Source: Chaetoderma sp. LZ-2023a (Eukaryota > Mollusca > Caudofoveata > Chaetodermatida > Chaetodermatidae). Taken from it: 64,000 bases of DNA. The stretch spans positions 83,283,647 to 83,347,646 of the forward strand of contig CM067366.1 in assembly GCA_034401795.1 (NCBI GenBank). The letters run 5' to 3'. This document shows, piece by piece, positions 35,131-46,639 of this stretch. Within the stretch, counting starts at the first letter, position 1; each line of letters opens with the position of its first letter. The notes under the pieces are model-generated. The model was not told the DNA's origin, ran no database searches, and saw nothing but the letters and a program-made list of their open reading frames with translations. A program made the position numbers and the translations under genes.

Positions 35131-35434
35131 GCGTGCGCGCATATAGAAAGATTGACTTTCAGCGCGATGTACAGCTGCCATAATTGTCTAGCTCTTCTTT
35201 CGTGCTATCCACACGTCTCATTTCATTACATCCTGCATACCAATCGGCTGGAAATACCATCGGTGGGTGATGGAAAAGGGAGGGTGTAACGTGAGACATG
35301 GTAAGACGTGTTAGTAGTTTTTGTTAAAATTCTAAGTTATTAGTACACTCAATCACATACAATGATGTCAATATGGAAGTTAACTGGACAATTTAACATA
35401 CAGGTAGGCCCATTTCAAAAGCTCTTTGTATTTA
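35131..35434. other. No gene seen
   Basis: Non-coding between microsatellite and B element. Confidence 0.4.
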
Positions 35435-35640
35435 ACCCTTTCATGACGAAACCGGCCCAAACCGCTCCCTGCAGTGGTCTTGAGGAATGTCCATTTGCAG
35501 GCCAAGAGAAGACTATTTTTGAAACCGAACCAGCCATTCCAGCCGTAAATTTCCAAAAATACTCATCGCTTGGACTGCAACCAGTCAATAAGGAAATATT
35601 TTGATTTTCTTGACCAAATTTAGACATTAAAGTGTTAGAT
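35435..35640 (+). mobile_element. Foldback element B
   Basis: Complete arms: 'aaccctttcatgacgaaacc', 'ggaatgtccatttgcaggcc', 'agagaagactatttttgaaa', then a deleted core and 'aaccagccattccagccg', to 'gacattaaagtgtta'. Confidence 0.75.
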
Positions 35641-36915
35641 CAAATAATGTAACTTTGGCAGAGATATTTAAAATTTTTGGAGTATATTTAACCAAACACA
35701 TATGTATTTCTATAGAGACAGTAGTTTTAAAGATACCATGTGTGAAATCCATGATACAGCTTACGGCGTAGTAAGACGCAACTATCAATGAGGGACTTAG
35801 TTACAATGATATCGTTAACGGCGTAATAAATTAGTTTCAATCTTCGGTATCGTTTACGAAACATTCGTAAATTGATGTTAATTCACAACATTCAAAATTG
35901 TATTTACCATATTAGCATATGTAATTAGCGTGTTGGTGTAAATGTGCATGTATTGAAGTAAAAATCACCATTTTGACCGAAGATCAAATGTTTTGAATGA
36001 CAATTTGTTACCTCGAAAAGAAATTTGTAATCTTGATGCGAAATTGTGTGCATTGCATGAGAATTGTGGATCATGGAATATGATATTCTTTGTTTTGATT
36101 GTAAATTTTGGATCTTGGTATAAGGAATGATTTATGTTGCATGTTAATTTTGGACCTTGGTAGGGCTATATGAAGTGGTTTCTTTCGAATATTTTCCCAT
36201 TTAGCATTCAATAGAACTGAGATACTGGACATTTGTGAGTCAGAATTAAACAGTGCTATCTAACGACAAAGACCTGAAAAAAGAAATATACTTCTATGTC
36301 GTGCAGTGATTAACCAAAGAATGTAGTCAGAATACTGTAAAAGTACATGAAAAAAGTAAGCGCACATTTCATCTAGATATGCAATTATCATCGTAAGGAG
36401 ATATGTGTATATATATATACCTTATCAACCTTTGGCAAAGTCGTCATACTTTATGTATATAATACCCGTTTTGTTGGCAAACTAACATATTGTACATATG
36501 CATACAAGTAAATATCAATAGCGTGTTATATGCATGCAAATTGCGCATTAGATAAATTTAAAAGCACCGAAAATGTGCGTGAGGTGATGAATTTGCTGAC
36601 GCAGTGTGACTTGGATATGTAAGGAATACATCCCAATCTTCCATACCCCAATAATGTTTCTCAAAAGTATCAAACGTTGCCAAAATGTGCGCTTACCTTG
36701 TCTTTAAGCTGTAACACTATTACTATCCAATAGTGACATCCTCCTTCGATAGTCTTTAGGGTGTGATTTGGTGTTAATTGCTGGGAAGGGGGATTGTGTT
36801 CACCTTGATTGGTTCATGTTAGGCAACTGACTGCCTGAGACTGCAATCGTTCCTTCACAAAAGCTGATTTATGGTTCATTCTCTTCTCTTTCCCTCCTTA
36901 TGGGCGCACTGTGTA
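35641..36915. other. No gene seen
   Basis: About 1.3 kb of AT-rich non-coding DNA. I see no repeat family member in it. The words 'gaatgat', 'ttttggatcttgg' and 'ttttggaccttgg' recur near 36,060-36,160, a faint tandem pattern. Confidence 0.45.
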
Positions 36916-36917
36916 CG

Positions 36918-37118
36918 TTAGGTAACGTCCTCTGATATGACGTCATTCGTGTCGAGAATGATCTCATAGTTGTTCTCATTAAATTGGTTTCCTGCGTTTT
37001 GGAAGGTATCAATAAATTCCTCAGTCACTGCTGCAATCTCCTTCTGAATCTGATTGTAATGCTTGGAAACAGAACCCTTACTTGAAGATATTGTAGTCTC
37101 GAAATCCTTGATGATCAT
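36918..37118 (-). CDS. Possible coding fragment, unrecognised
   Basis: A 66-codon frame with an ATG and a stop, rich in Glu, Asp, Asn and Ser, with heptad-like spacing in HYNQIQKEIAAVTEEFIDTF. The composition looks protein-like and unlike the AT-rich surroundings. I cannot name a family. It might be a remnant of a larger gene or transposon ORF; neighbours are A elements. Confidence 0.3.
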   Translation of the reverse strand: MIIKDFETTISSSKGSVSKHYNQIQKEIAAVTEEFIDTFQNAGNQFNENNYEIILDTNDVISEDVT

Positions 37119-37214
37119 GCAGCCTCAGTCCCAGTCGTCATGCCGCATCTAACGTTGGTCGCCCCCTTATATGATTGTTCTAATTATGTACTGATGGTCA
37201 CTTCCCGCTTCCAA

Positions 37215-37515
37215 TTGATGAATCCAGTCTGCCAAGTATATGACGTCATTATCAATTACGTCTTATGAAGGTTGGCGCCACAATCAACTACGAAATGAAT
37301 GACGTAACTATGTCAGTCAGGAACTTTTATAACTCCGTCAAGTGTACAAATTATATGTCATTAATGTTTAGTTAGGCAGCAACAGCCCGCAGTCAAATTA
37401 GTTTCAAAATATTCAACAGCTTACCTGTATAGTTTTCTCGAAATTGAGGTTCAGGGATATCGGGGATCGATTAATCCCAACACTCTCAAATCGTGGGCGG
37501 AGATTAGCTAGTTCC
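37215..37515 (+). mobile_element. Foldback element A
   Basis: 'atgacgtcattatcaattac', 'gtgtacaaattatatgtc', right hairpin arm 'caaattagtttcaaaatatt', 'ggggatcgattaatccc', 'gggcggagattagctag'. The left hairpin arm is deleted. Confidence 0.7.
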
Positions 37516-37599
37516 TGATGCAGTTTTCCATCATTGCGTGTTAAATAGACGTTCGTGCCATTGAATACTGGCGTTGATAGAATGGATGATTCTAATTTA

Positions 37600-37965
37600 T
37601 CCATCAATCATATGACATCATAATCAACTATGTGAGGTATAGGGTGAGCTCATAATTATTTACGTAATGAATCACGTAGATAAGTTCGTCACGAACTCTT
37701 AATTGATGACCAGCTAAACATTGATGTGCGAATTGTGTGTCTTTACTATTTAATAAACATTCTATAGAATAATTTGAAACTAATTTGCTTGGACAATGTT
37801 GCTGCCATAGGAAGCAACAGTACGAAGTAAAATTAGTTTCAAAATATTCAACAACTTACCTGTATAAATGTGATTCAGAGAGTGTAGCGGTTGATTTATC
37901 TCCGCACGGGCAACGCGTGGGTGGAGCTTAGCGGGTCATAGCTAATACTGTATTCCTCCGTTGAT
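37600..37965 (+). mobile_element. Foldback element A
   Basis: Complete order from 'catatgacatcataatcaac' via 'atttaataaacattct', 'atttgaaactaatttg', 'caaaatattcaacaactt' and 'ggttgatttatctccgcac' to 'gtgggtggagcttagc'. Confidence 0.7.
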
Positions 37966-38192
37966 ATTAATGATTCTGAGGTGATCGGTTTGACACTTTT
38001 ATTAACAATTATTATTTATTAACTATATTTAAATAGTGCGGCGCTTAGATGTCATGACCTTGATCTACTAGACTTGACCTTGATATCAGCGATACAAGAG
38101 GGTGCCATTTATTTTAGCATAGCATGGACTGATCTACAATGCAATAAATTTAGCATAGGACAGACAGCTCCAAAATTAGTTTTATTGACAAA

Positions 38193-38471
38193 TTATAGAT
38201 ACATCAGACCAAAACATTTACCTTGATATTTTTTATCGTGCGCTTCGCCTTGATGATGAAGATACATCTCCAATCGATCGGGTATACCCACATCAATCAC
38301 AATAGGTCTACATCCCAACCTCGCCGGAGTCAAACCATTATTAGCCGTAATGTGAACAGTTTGGGTTTTAGGTGGTTGCAACAATTTTGTATTTAACCTG
38401 ATTAGTGTGTGTCTGGAATCACAAAATGTATGTCCTATGTCAGGATTTAATTGGTGGATTATTTGTGCCAC
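38193..38471 (-). CDS. Possible coding fragment, unrecognised (92 codons)
   Basis: An open minus frame with ATG and stop and protein-like composition (IRLNTKLLQPPKTQTVHITANN, then DVGIPDRLEMYLHH). Proline and Thr-rich start, no motif I recognise, no signal peptide. It may be a fragment of a capsid/Gag or host gene; I cannot decide. Confidence 0.25.
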   Translation of the reverse strand: MAQIIHQLNPDIGHTFCDSRHTLIRLNTKLLQPPKTQTVHITANNGLTPARLGCRPIVIDVGIPDRLEMYLHHQGEAHDKKYQGKCFGLMYL

Positions 38472-38754
38472 TTTTTTGGCAATTTCTTCCCAAGGTGAGC
38501 ATTACGTTATGATTGTGACTCTAACCCTCTAGAGCACTATGGACACTATGTGACCCCACATAAATAATAATTAGTAAGAATTAATATTATAGCATAAAAT
38601 CTGAAAACACCATATAGTCTTCCATTTGATACCCAATTAGTCTAGTAGCCAAATCCACCATTTTGCTCGTGGTCCGGTTCTGTCAAATTTTGTTTAACAC
38701 TAGATTTATGAATTACAGCCAATACCTCAATGATTGCTGTTGGATGCCAAGAAA

Positions 38755-38900
38755 GTAAATGTTTAAATTATACACTTTTAGAGGCTTAAACCCTGAGCCT
38801 ATATGTATTGAAGCGAAATAAATCTTAACATACGATGATTCCATTCCATATAAATTAATAAAATTTTTTAAGTTTCGAAATTGAAATAGAGGCACGGGCC
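38755..38900 (+). mobile_element. Foldback element C, half copy
   Basis: From 'atacacttttagaggcttaa' through 'gcgaaataaatcttaacata' to 'gaaattgaaatagaggcacg'. It stops before the inverted half. Confidence 0.6.
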
Positions 38901-38919
38901 CATAAGCAGTGTCAGAAAA

Positions 38920-39250
38920 TCAAGATGGCGTCCAAGATGGCCTCTATTGTATGTTTTCAGCTATTACTTCTTTCACATAAACATAGGATGATGATTTTGG
39001 TGTCTTGATTTGGTTTCTAAGGGCTGGGGAATCCATTAAAACAATGTATATGGTTGTTCCGGTATCACTTCAGGGGAAATTCAATGTGGCCGCCAATAAT
39101 GGCCGCCATTTCCTCTTTTGGGCTCTAATTTATTTCATATTAAATATTAAATCTAGGATGATAATTTTCGTGACTAGACATGGATCTTCGAGGTCGTGCA
39201 ATCCATTTAAATTATCTATAAATTTGGGAAAGTATTACATAATTTAATAG
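38920..39250 (+). repeat. Two copies of a GATGGCGGCCA-type repeat
   Basis: Two units of about 150-165 bp: each starts with ATGGC/ATGGCCGCC words, continues with 'aggatgatgattttggtgtc' or 'aggatgataattttcgtgac', and has 'gaatccattaaaa' or 'gcaatccatttaaa'. They are imperfect direct repeats of unknown type. Confidence 0.55.
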
Positions 39251-39352
39251 TCACCAATATAGCCGCTGCCGGAAACAACCCGGCTATTCGAGTTGTTCTT
39301 TAAAATGAGCCGCCTCAAGAGCTGTTTAGTACAGGAATTGAGTTGTAGTAAG

Positions 39353-39541
39353 TTGAAATATCGCGTGTTTCTTATTATATTGCTAGAGCAAACTCGGTAC
39401 ATGAGCGCTGATATTAAAGGACAACTTTACTAATAGGGGTTGATACGGGCGGGTCTCTAATTAAGGATGACGGCAGTGTCGGGTGTGCGTGTTTAAATGT
39501 TAATTAGGTCATTGAGAGAATGAGTTCTGATGGACATTACA
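39353..39541 (-). repeat. 3' LTR of the Gypsy element
   Basis: Shares 'ttgaaatatcgcgtgtttct' and 'gagttctgatggacatta' with the other LTR. It lacks about 73 bp present in the 5' LTR, between 'ctttactaat' and 'cgggcgggtctc', so one LTR has a deletion. Confidence 0.85.
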
Positions 39542-39954
39542 TCCCACCATGTTTTATGAAATTTAGTAATTTATCAAGTCTATTAAGCGTCAAACAATAT
39601 CCATTGCCATAGAGTCAGAATGATTTAAAGTTTTAAAATAACTTTTGAAGTTTGATCCAACAGTCCACTTCAGGAGGTGATCGGATTCAGGAAGTAAACT
39701 GTGTAGACGTACACTAATCCGGAGACTATACGCAGTGTGGTAAACCATTACAAGTTCACAGGTAATCTCCATATATTAAACCTATAAATCCGTTTCGAAT
39801 TCAAATCGTACAATTATTTCCAGTATAATACGACTATAGATCCTTTTTGGAACTGAAAATGACTATTATTATAGAGACATCTATTTACTACGAATATATG
39901 CAAGGTAATAAGCAAGCCAGGGATTACACCCTTTAACTACACAGGCTTGCTGGT

Positions 39955-41120
39955 TTATTCTAACACACATTTATGTACATAGGAATTTGCCAGTCTTGTT
40001 GGAGGTCGTCTGTCGTTTCCGAGCGGATAGCGTCTCGTAATGGGTGCGCGTAGTTGACCTAGTGATGTCGTTGGAGGTTCTTGGTCTAGAGTCGGTAACT
40101 CGGGCATAGGTGTTGGAATGTAATCATCATCATCATAGTCATGCGCAGGTGTCACTTTGACATTTGCGCTAATGAGTTTAAAATGTGATGCATTTCGCGT
40201 GATGACATGGTCAGTTCTTTCGGCCGTTATCATGGTGCCTTTGATCTTTATAACTGTGTACGGGCGTTCACAATATGCTGTTGAAAGTTTGTTTCATTTC
40301 ATCTGTTTTACAAGGACACTGTCTCCAACTTTAAATTTATGTTTACGCACATTTCTGGATTTATCCGCATTTGTTTTCATTTCTGCTTTGGCTTTCTGAT
40401 CAGCAGTACGAATGTCATTGTCTTCGCTACTGTTATTAATTTGTGGAAGTTCGATTCGCAGTTTCATGTTGAAAAGTTCCTGCGCTGGCGATATATGAGT
40501 CGAGCAGTGAGGTGTGCACGATAACTGCGAAGAAATCTGAACAGTTCCTGCTTCCATCACTTTCTCTCGACGTGAGCTGCACGAATAGCCTTTGCGATGG
40601 TTTTGACGAATCTTTCTACTTCGCCATTTGCTCGTAGCCACAGGGGTGTAACCTTTCTGTGCGCGAAGCCTAAGTACTTTGAAAATTATCGAAACTCTTC
40701 CCCTTTGAATGGTGGTCCATTGTATGTTTTCACGATTTACGGAATTCCTAACATAGAGAATATGCCATCAAATATTGGAATGACTGCTTTCGCGGATGTT
40801 GACTTTGTTATTTTGATAACTGGATAACGTGAATAGTCATCTATCACTATTAATAAATAATCTCCCGAGGGGAATGGTCCACATAAATCTACGCTTATGT
40901 TAGTCCAAGGCTCTTTAGGAAGATCTGTGATCTGAAATGGTTCACGATTTGCAGTACTTGTTGTTGCTCGGCATGACATACACTGTTTGATTGGATCCTC
41001 TGCCATTTTAGATATTTGGCCAGTCTTGCAATCGCTAGGCTGACTTTTGTTCAATATTTTTACAATCCCCAATTCATTGGCTGTGTCACAACCTAAATAA
41101 TGAACCATTAGTGCCTTCAA
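39955..41120 (-). pseudogene. Gypsy integrase, mutated
   Basis: Begins with the protease end (HYLGCDTANELGIV), then jumps to the integrase zinc-binding end (AEDPIKQCMSCRA), so all of RT and RNase H is gone. The core follows: SVDLCGPFP with the first catalytic Asp and IDDYSRYP. A TAA and a frame change come after FSMLGIP. The second catalytic Asp, expected in the SDNGPPF motif, is Tyr here (KTYNGPPF); the Glu region NGEVERFVKT is present. The frames at 40,641-40,294 and 40,233-39,955 give the C-terminal domain (HKFKVGDSVLVKQMK, then HVITRNASHFKLI). The enzyme would insert the cDNA; this copy is inactive. Confidence 0.8.
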
Positions 41121-42127
41121 CCACGTAGAATACGGCAGTTGTAATCCTTTGTTTCGTTTCTACCTCGGCATCGAATTTGCCACAAATCGGAAGTGGTTTG
41201 TCTGATAAATATGGGAATATTATAGTCTTAGCACGCAGTAATGGCGGGCGATTATTTAGAGTTGCATACCAATTCTTATCAAGCATGTTTACTGACGCAC
41301 CAGTGTCTATAAGTATCTTTATATGCGTATTTTGTATTTTGGTTGCCGCTTTGGGCGACGATGTTCCCACTTTATTTGTTGGTTGTCTCGCACCTGATCT
41401 ATTACGTTTGGACATTTCTTCAATGTTCATCAAGTGTCGCGTAACACCATAGCCATTATCAGAATCACTTGACTCATTTGTATCCGAGTCTATGTCAAAA
41501 TCCTCAAGACGCTTCACAAGTCTTCGATTATTCGCTTGCATCCGTCTATCTGGAAGCCTTTCGGCTTTCCTAGGCAATCTACAACACTTAGCGAAATGTC
41601 CAATCTTATTGCAGTTCATGCAACGTTTACCTTTGGCTGGGCAATCAAATTTGTGGGTATAATTGTACGCACATCTGAAACACTTTGTCTTGGTACTTAG
41701 ATCATACTGAGACGAACTACTTGGCTGTCCATGTATCTTTGTCATTGTCTCATTACTTGTTGCTGGTCGGTGTTTCTGTTTCCGTTCTTGGAATGCATTT
41801 ACTGATTCGTATGTTACATCTTCTATGCGATGCGTTTGTGATTCTGACGGTTCTATTATTCTCGCTAAATCGAGCAATTGTTTCAATGTCATAGCCGCGT
41901 CCTTTAACGCTTGGAGTCGTAACTTGGACGACAAACAGCATTGAATAATTTGCGACTTTATTTCCTTGTCTATATCCACAAACTCGCACGTCGCAGCAAG
42001 CTGACGTAATCTAGTATGGTATGTGTCCATTGACTCACCTGGTCTCTGCTGAGTCTGTCGGAAGACATAAACTTCGTATTCGCGATTTCGCTTAGGTGAG
42101 AAATATTCTGTTAAACACTCAGTGACT
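41086..42127 (-). pseudogene. Gypsy Gag-protease fragment
   Basis: Open from a TAA near 42,128 (after VTECLTEYFSPK) to 41,086. The first part is the C-terminal half of Gag (RPGESMDTYHTRLRQL). Then come two zinc knuckles: CFRCAYNYTHKFDC (spacing altered to C-x2-C-x5-H-x3-C) and CMNCNKIGHFAKCC (C-x2-C-x4-H-x4-C). The aspartic protease active site ILIDTGASVNML follows, with flap-side residues to 41,110. Gag packages the RNA and protease matures the particles. The 5' half of Gag is missing: only about 210 bp lie between LTR and the first recognised Gag codons. At its end a frameshift leads into the integrase frame. Confidence 0.8.
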
Positions 42128-42337
42128 TACTGTACGTCAATTAAATACGTGTACATCCTCGACATTCGGCCCGAACACGCTATATACTTATGTTAACTTT
42201 TAAATTGAAACTTTAACACTCAATTATTATGCAAAAGTTACTTTTACCACAATATTGCTTGGCCTTATTAACACACTTTGTTAATTCATTAAACTCGTTA
42301 CTGATTCTATTCAGATCCACTTTTCACTCGTCGCCAG

Positions 42338-42599
42338 TTGAAATATCGCGTGTTTCTTATTATATTGCTAGAACAATCTCGGTACATGAGCGCTGATATT
42401 AAGGGACAACTTTACTAATCGGCTATGATACAGAGACTGATCTGCCAGCATTCTCACTACAGCAAGCAGTACATGACTATAAAAATAAGAGCTAATCTCC
42501 AAACGGGCGGGTCTCTAATTAAGGATGACGGCAGTGTCGGGTGTGCGTGTTTGAATGTTAATTAGGCCATTGAGAGAATGAGTTCTGATGGACATTAGA
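42338..42599 (-). repeat. 5' LTR of the Gypsy element
   Basis: Full-length LTR of 262 bp. It contains 'gactataaaaataagagc', which reads on the plus strand; on the element strand no clear TATA is seen. Differs from the 3' LTR at several positions outside the deletion, so the insertion is not very recent. Confidence 0.85.
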
Positions 42600-42889
42600 G
42601 TAAGAGACTGCCATTCTTTAGTGATGACATTTCGATTGCCCAATTGGTGGTCGCTATAGACAGGCGTGACTGTATTTTTAGCAACACTTATGTGTAGACA
42701 TCATTCTATATGTAATTAGGATATAGGGTCTATTTATTTCCTATTCAGTATATGGTTTCTACCTGATTTATGAGATGGTTGCCATTATTTGTATTGCGAC
42801 CAATGTGCGATCATGGAACAAGTTCGAGGTCTGATTATTAGTTCTAGCTTTCTATTCATAATTGCACAATGAATGGGAATATAATATGG

Positions 42890-43100
42890 CTGTTAACTCA
42901 TTGACACTTATATTAGCCAAAAACGGTCTTGAGAAATGTCCATTTGCAGACCAAAAGAAGACTATTCTTGGAAATGTACCTTTGGAATGACTGAGCCAGT
43001 CATTCCAGTGGTAAATTTTCAAAAACAGTTCTCGTGGTCTGCAAATGGACATTTTCTATGGCACAATTAGAAATATCGTGAACAAAGGGTTAAAGGGTTA
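42890..43100 (+). mobile_element. Foldback element B
   Basis: 'gaaatgtccatttgcagacc', 'aaaagaagactattcttgga', 'acctttggaatgactgagc' facing 'cagtcattccagtggtaaat', and 'aaagggttaaagggttaa' at the end. Confidence 0.75.
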
Positions 43101-43404
43101 AAGTCATTTAAATGAGTGACTAGGCTAACCGGCAACTAAACCAGTCTTCCTATAGTCTTTCTAGTATCACCTAACAGATACCCATTCAAACCCGACTTCC
43201 TACACTGTTATACCTCTATATTACCTACACTTCCATTGCTTCCATCCCTACACTTCCATTAGTTCCATGATGGCCGGATACGAAACTTGTGTGTTCACTT
43301 CTTCGAGAAACCTATATTGTTAAAGGTACAGAATAGCGTACAGCTCACGTTATGCTCAATGCAGCTACAAGCACGAGCACTACTCTTGGAGCCACCCTTA
43401 CAAG

Positions 43405-43520
43405 CGCGCACGCACGCACGCACGCGCGCTCGCTCGCTCCCGACACCCCCCCCCCCCCTACACCACACCCAACCCCAACCAACCCCCCGGCCACACACGC
43501 ACGCACGCACGCACGCACAC
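43405..43520. repeat. CGCA/CACG array with a poly-C tract
   Basis: Two (GCAC)n blocks on either side of a run of about 12 C and CACACCCAACC words. ORFs here are artefacts. Confidence 0.9.
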
Positions 43521-43566
43521 CAAAAAAGATGAACGATAACCGCTGGAGCGAGTTCTGAAAAGTTGG

Positions 43567-46250
43567 TCAGAGTGTTTTAACCATTGTGTCCTTTGTCCAG
43601 CCATACAATTCCGGATCCAGTTCTAGTGGATATTTGTCTTCCAATGAACGCCACACAATGCCTTCGTGATGGGCCCTTTTAATATTCCTTGCAAACCCCT
43701 GATTGGTCAGAGGAAGACAGCACAATTTGTGTGGTAATAATGAGGTGTGTCCTGTTTTGAATGTCCATACCTCCCAACGCATTTCCGACATTGACTCATT
43801 AGAACTGTGTCCATAACAAGCTGGCATAAATGTGGTGGATTGCATAATGATGGCCACAATCATAATTCTATCAGAGTGTCCATCCTGCCAAGAAATGAAA
43901 GGGTGTGTGATACAGCTTGCAGCAACTTTAGAGCAGTGCACTAGCCTATCCCATAGCAATAGACTAAATTGTTATACCCAGTAACTGCAGTGGCTGGCAG
44001 GATTTCGTTAACTATACATGCATGTTTCGCTACTGTTTTGCAATGTCAATGAGCGGTTTGTCCTAGATTGCTGATTCAATAGTAACATGATTTTTCATAT
44101 TTGCTGTTTGGTAGTAATGCGTAAGACGTACAAAGACATCATCCGTGTCATCCGAGCCAACTGCTATCTCAGTTCGCCCATCGGTTCGAGCACCCATCAT
44201 TAGACGCTATCTTCTTAGCAAGGATCTTATATGCCTCTTCGTATGTTATTCAGAGGTTCTTTCTTTTTCTCGAGTGTGAAGTCCATGTCGTCGGCATATT
44301 CCAACTCTAGCGGCATACGCAGTATGGACACAATGGGGAGGGGTTGGCTTGTGGAATTCCCCGCATAGATTTCAATGCGGCAGCAAGGCAACTGCTGAAA
44401 AGCACATAGGATAGGCCATACCCCGTGGGGAGGCAATTGATGTCTCAAACTCTACAGACCTAACTAACTTGACTCATACTCTCAGCACTAGTCGTAGCTC
44501 ATCTTCCTTGAAACTGGCCTGACGTAGTACATCTATGATCTTTGCGCATTTAACTGTGTCGAAGGCTCGTGGCATGTCAATTTCGTTGAAATCAGTGTTT
44601 GGATATGACTACTGACATAATCATGCGTTGAGCCCATACACTGGTTGCGCAGCTGCGTCCACATTTAAAGCCACTTTGATATGATCCGGTGAAGACATCG
44701 ATCTTGTCAAACTTGTTGCTACTCCAGAGCTATTGTCGATCTCGACGTGGGCAGCTCCATCTTCAATCAGAATCAATTTATGGCTATGTGTATGTGCCTG
44801 GAATGACTTACACCCGGTTAAATGGGTGATAACAAGGCCTCTAAGCCGCTGTTTCTTATTTCCAGACATTCGATACTGTTTCCGGCGGTGTTAACTTGTT
44901 ATTCAACTGTAAATGGTGGACTTGCTCCAGTAGATCGTGCACGTCTCGTAGCGCTCTCTGTACTAGCATAGTACCGATCGAATACTATATGTGTACATCA
45001 GCCATTTCCAATCTCCTTGCAATGGCGTATTTCGTGTTTATTGCATAGTCCTCAACTGTGTCATCCAGGATCCAGGAGATTACTCAAGTAGTGCCAAGCC
45101 ATGTATGATGGAGACGATAATGTTCCTAGATGTCCTTGCCGATACAACGACGATTTCGATGTAGCTATTCTGATTTCTCTTAGGAATCCCCAAACTGGTG
45201 TCAAGCCATGCATGATGGAGACGACAATGTTACTAGATATTTTCGTGAATACTCCCATTTCTTTTGTCGACTCAACTATTAACATTGGGACTGGTGATAA
45301 GTAGTGTGAAAGGAATCCTTCGTATTAACTTCGCGATCACACACAGAAGATTCTCGAGTAAAAGATGTCGGTGCTATACACTTTAGCGTCTCCGATATTG
45401 ACATGTTTGTTACTACCATGGTAAGCACATCTTTCTGAATGGTCTCATGTAAGCTACCTGGGAATTTATGACTGAAGTCATTCATCTGATCGAGCCCTAT
45501 ATATTCAGCCCGCATCCTGGACTTTGACTGTAGAGATTTCATATTTTCCTGTTACGATGTTAAGCGTAATATCTGGGTGATTCTCTAGATTGATAGGTCG
45601 GATATGATTGATTCATTACTCGAGTTTTTCCCTAACGGATTCTCTGTCCCTCCTGCCATTATATATTCTTGTGTTTCGTCACTCTGTGTTTGTCAACAGA
45701 TGCACTGGTATTTTCAATCTTGTAACCCGTGTTTTGCTCCAAATGATTGCAAGCATGAAGACCATATGCCCACACCTTTAGCCTCTCAGGCATCAATGTT
45801 ATATCAATTATTGAACCGGGAGCATGAGCTGTCTCGACAAACATGTCACTTCAACTATCATTCCACAAGCCATGCTGATGTCTCATGTGTCATGATATGC
45901 TCTCCCTTCCTGAACAGAGAAAAAACCTCTTTTGGAAATGACGTCATGGACTGTAGGTAACAGTTACCATATCTCGCATGGTCCACCAGGCGCAAAGAAG
46001 TACGCAATCATTTTGCAGCAGCCAATCGCCATTTAGGTCCACCCTCGCAAACATCATGAGCATGGAGGATGGCTTGACCATACGTCCACCCACAGCTGGT
46101 ATTATTGCTCTTTTTGGCTAGTTCTTCTAGAGAACCGTCATCAAATCCCCTTTGCACTCTTGATTCGAATACGTAGTCATAAAGAGCGCCTTGGAGCATT
46201 TCCACGGAACCCATACTTAATGCTCGAATGTTCAGAGGAACCTTTTCCTA
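43567..46250 (-). pseudogene. Decayed copy of a multicopy uncharacterised gene family
   Basis: Pieces of one protein appear in order on the minus strand. Near 46.2-46.0 kb: SNNTSCGWTYGQAILHAHDV. At 45.85-45.65 kb: ERLKVWAYGLHACNHLE. At 45.5-45.3 kb: a segment ending in a DIFYSRIF-like motif. At 45.27-44.9 kb: LSPVPMLIVESTKEMGVF, then a HIVFDRYYASTESATRRAR-like motif. At 44.8-44.6 kb: HKLILIEDGAAHVEI. A LINE fragment follows, then the C-terminus at 43.96-43.57 kb with CLPLTNQGFARNIKRAH and ELYGWTKD. I recall a large invertebrate and fish family of unknown function with these motifs (C-terminal LPPT...RA...W...GW), often multicopy. Numerous stops and shifts make this copy non-functional. Confidence 0.55.
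44130..44600 (-). pseudogene. LINE reverse transcriptase fragment inside the gene-family pseudogene
   Basis: On the minus strand I read DMSRAFDTVKCAKIIDVLRQ (the RT block with the first catalytic Asp), FETSIASPRG (matching FETSIVSPEGD at 19.25 kb) and PLELEYADDMDFTLEKKKE with an intact YADD box. Frames are broken between them. Same family as 19,240-20,175. It separates the two parts of the host pseudogene, so it inserted after that copy existed. Confidence 0.7.
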
Positions 46251-46639
46251 GTCAGTGGCTATTAAAGAGATAGAGGTTCCGTAACCACAGCAATCCATTG
46301 ATATTATAGGTGCAAAAATCATCATAGCATATTTCAAATTCGATTGATAACAATGAAATTTTCAGATATATGGTTTAATCACACATTTTTTTCTTGGCAA
46401 CCAGCAAAATTAATATGCCGAGGAAATCTAGTTTCAATATTATATGTTAAATAAATGTTGCCATGACCGGGCCATGACGCCAATTTTAAGACCCTTTTCC
46501 AGATTTGCAGCTAGACTATATAGCTTACTTAAAGTAATTCATAGGTGTATCGTATGGATGCATTGCATCAGGCCAAATTGTTCGCACTCATAGATGAAAA
46601 TATACACGCTAATTGAGCTCTCGAAGGCCGCCTGATGAA
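46251..46639. other. No gene seen
   Basis: Non-coding; upstream flank of the gene-family pseudogene. Confidence 0.4.

Larger units (their letters stand above)
39353..42599 (-). mobile_element. Ty3/Gypsy LTR retrotransposon, internally deleted
   Basis: A 3.25-kb element on the minus strand, flanked by the 5-bp duplication GTAAG (39,348-39,352 and 42,600-42,604). The LTRs are at 39,353-39,541 and 42,338-42,599. Right after the 5' LTR on the minus strand comes CTGGCGACGAG, a primer-binding-site-like start, and before the 3' LTR the purine-rich GGTGGGA. Inside are a Gag-protease part and an integrase part, but RT and RNase H are missing. The order gag-protease-integrase with a single junction suggests one internal deletion, so the element depends on others or is dead. 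Confidence 0.85.

Noticed and set aside
45604-45960. 118-codon plus frame
   Set aside because: Antisense shadow of the gene-family pseudogene, whose minus-strand motifs are clear.
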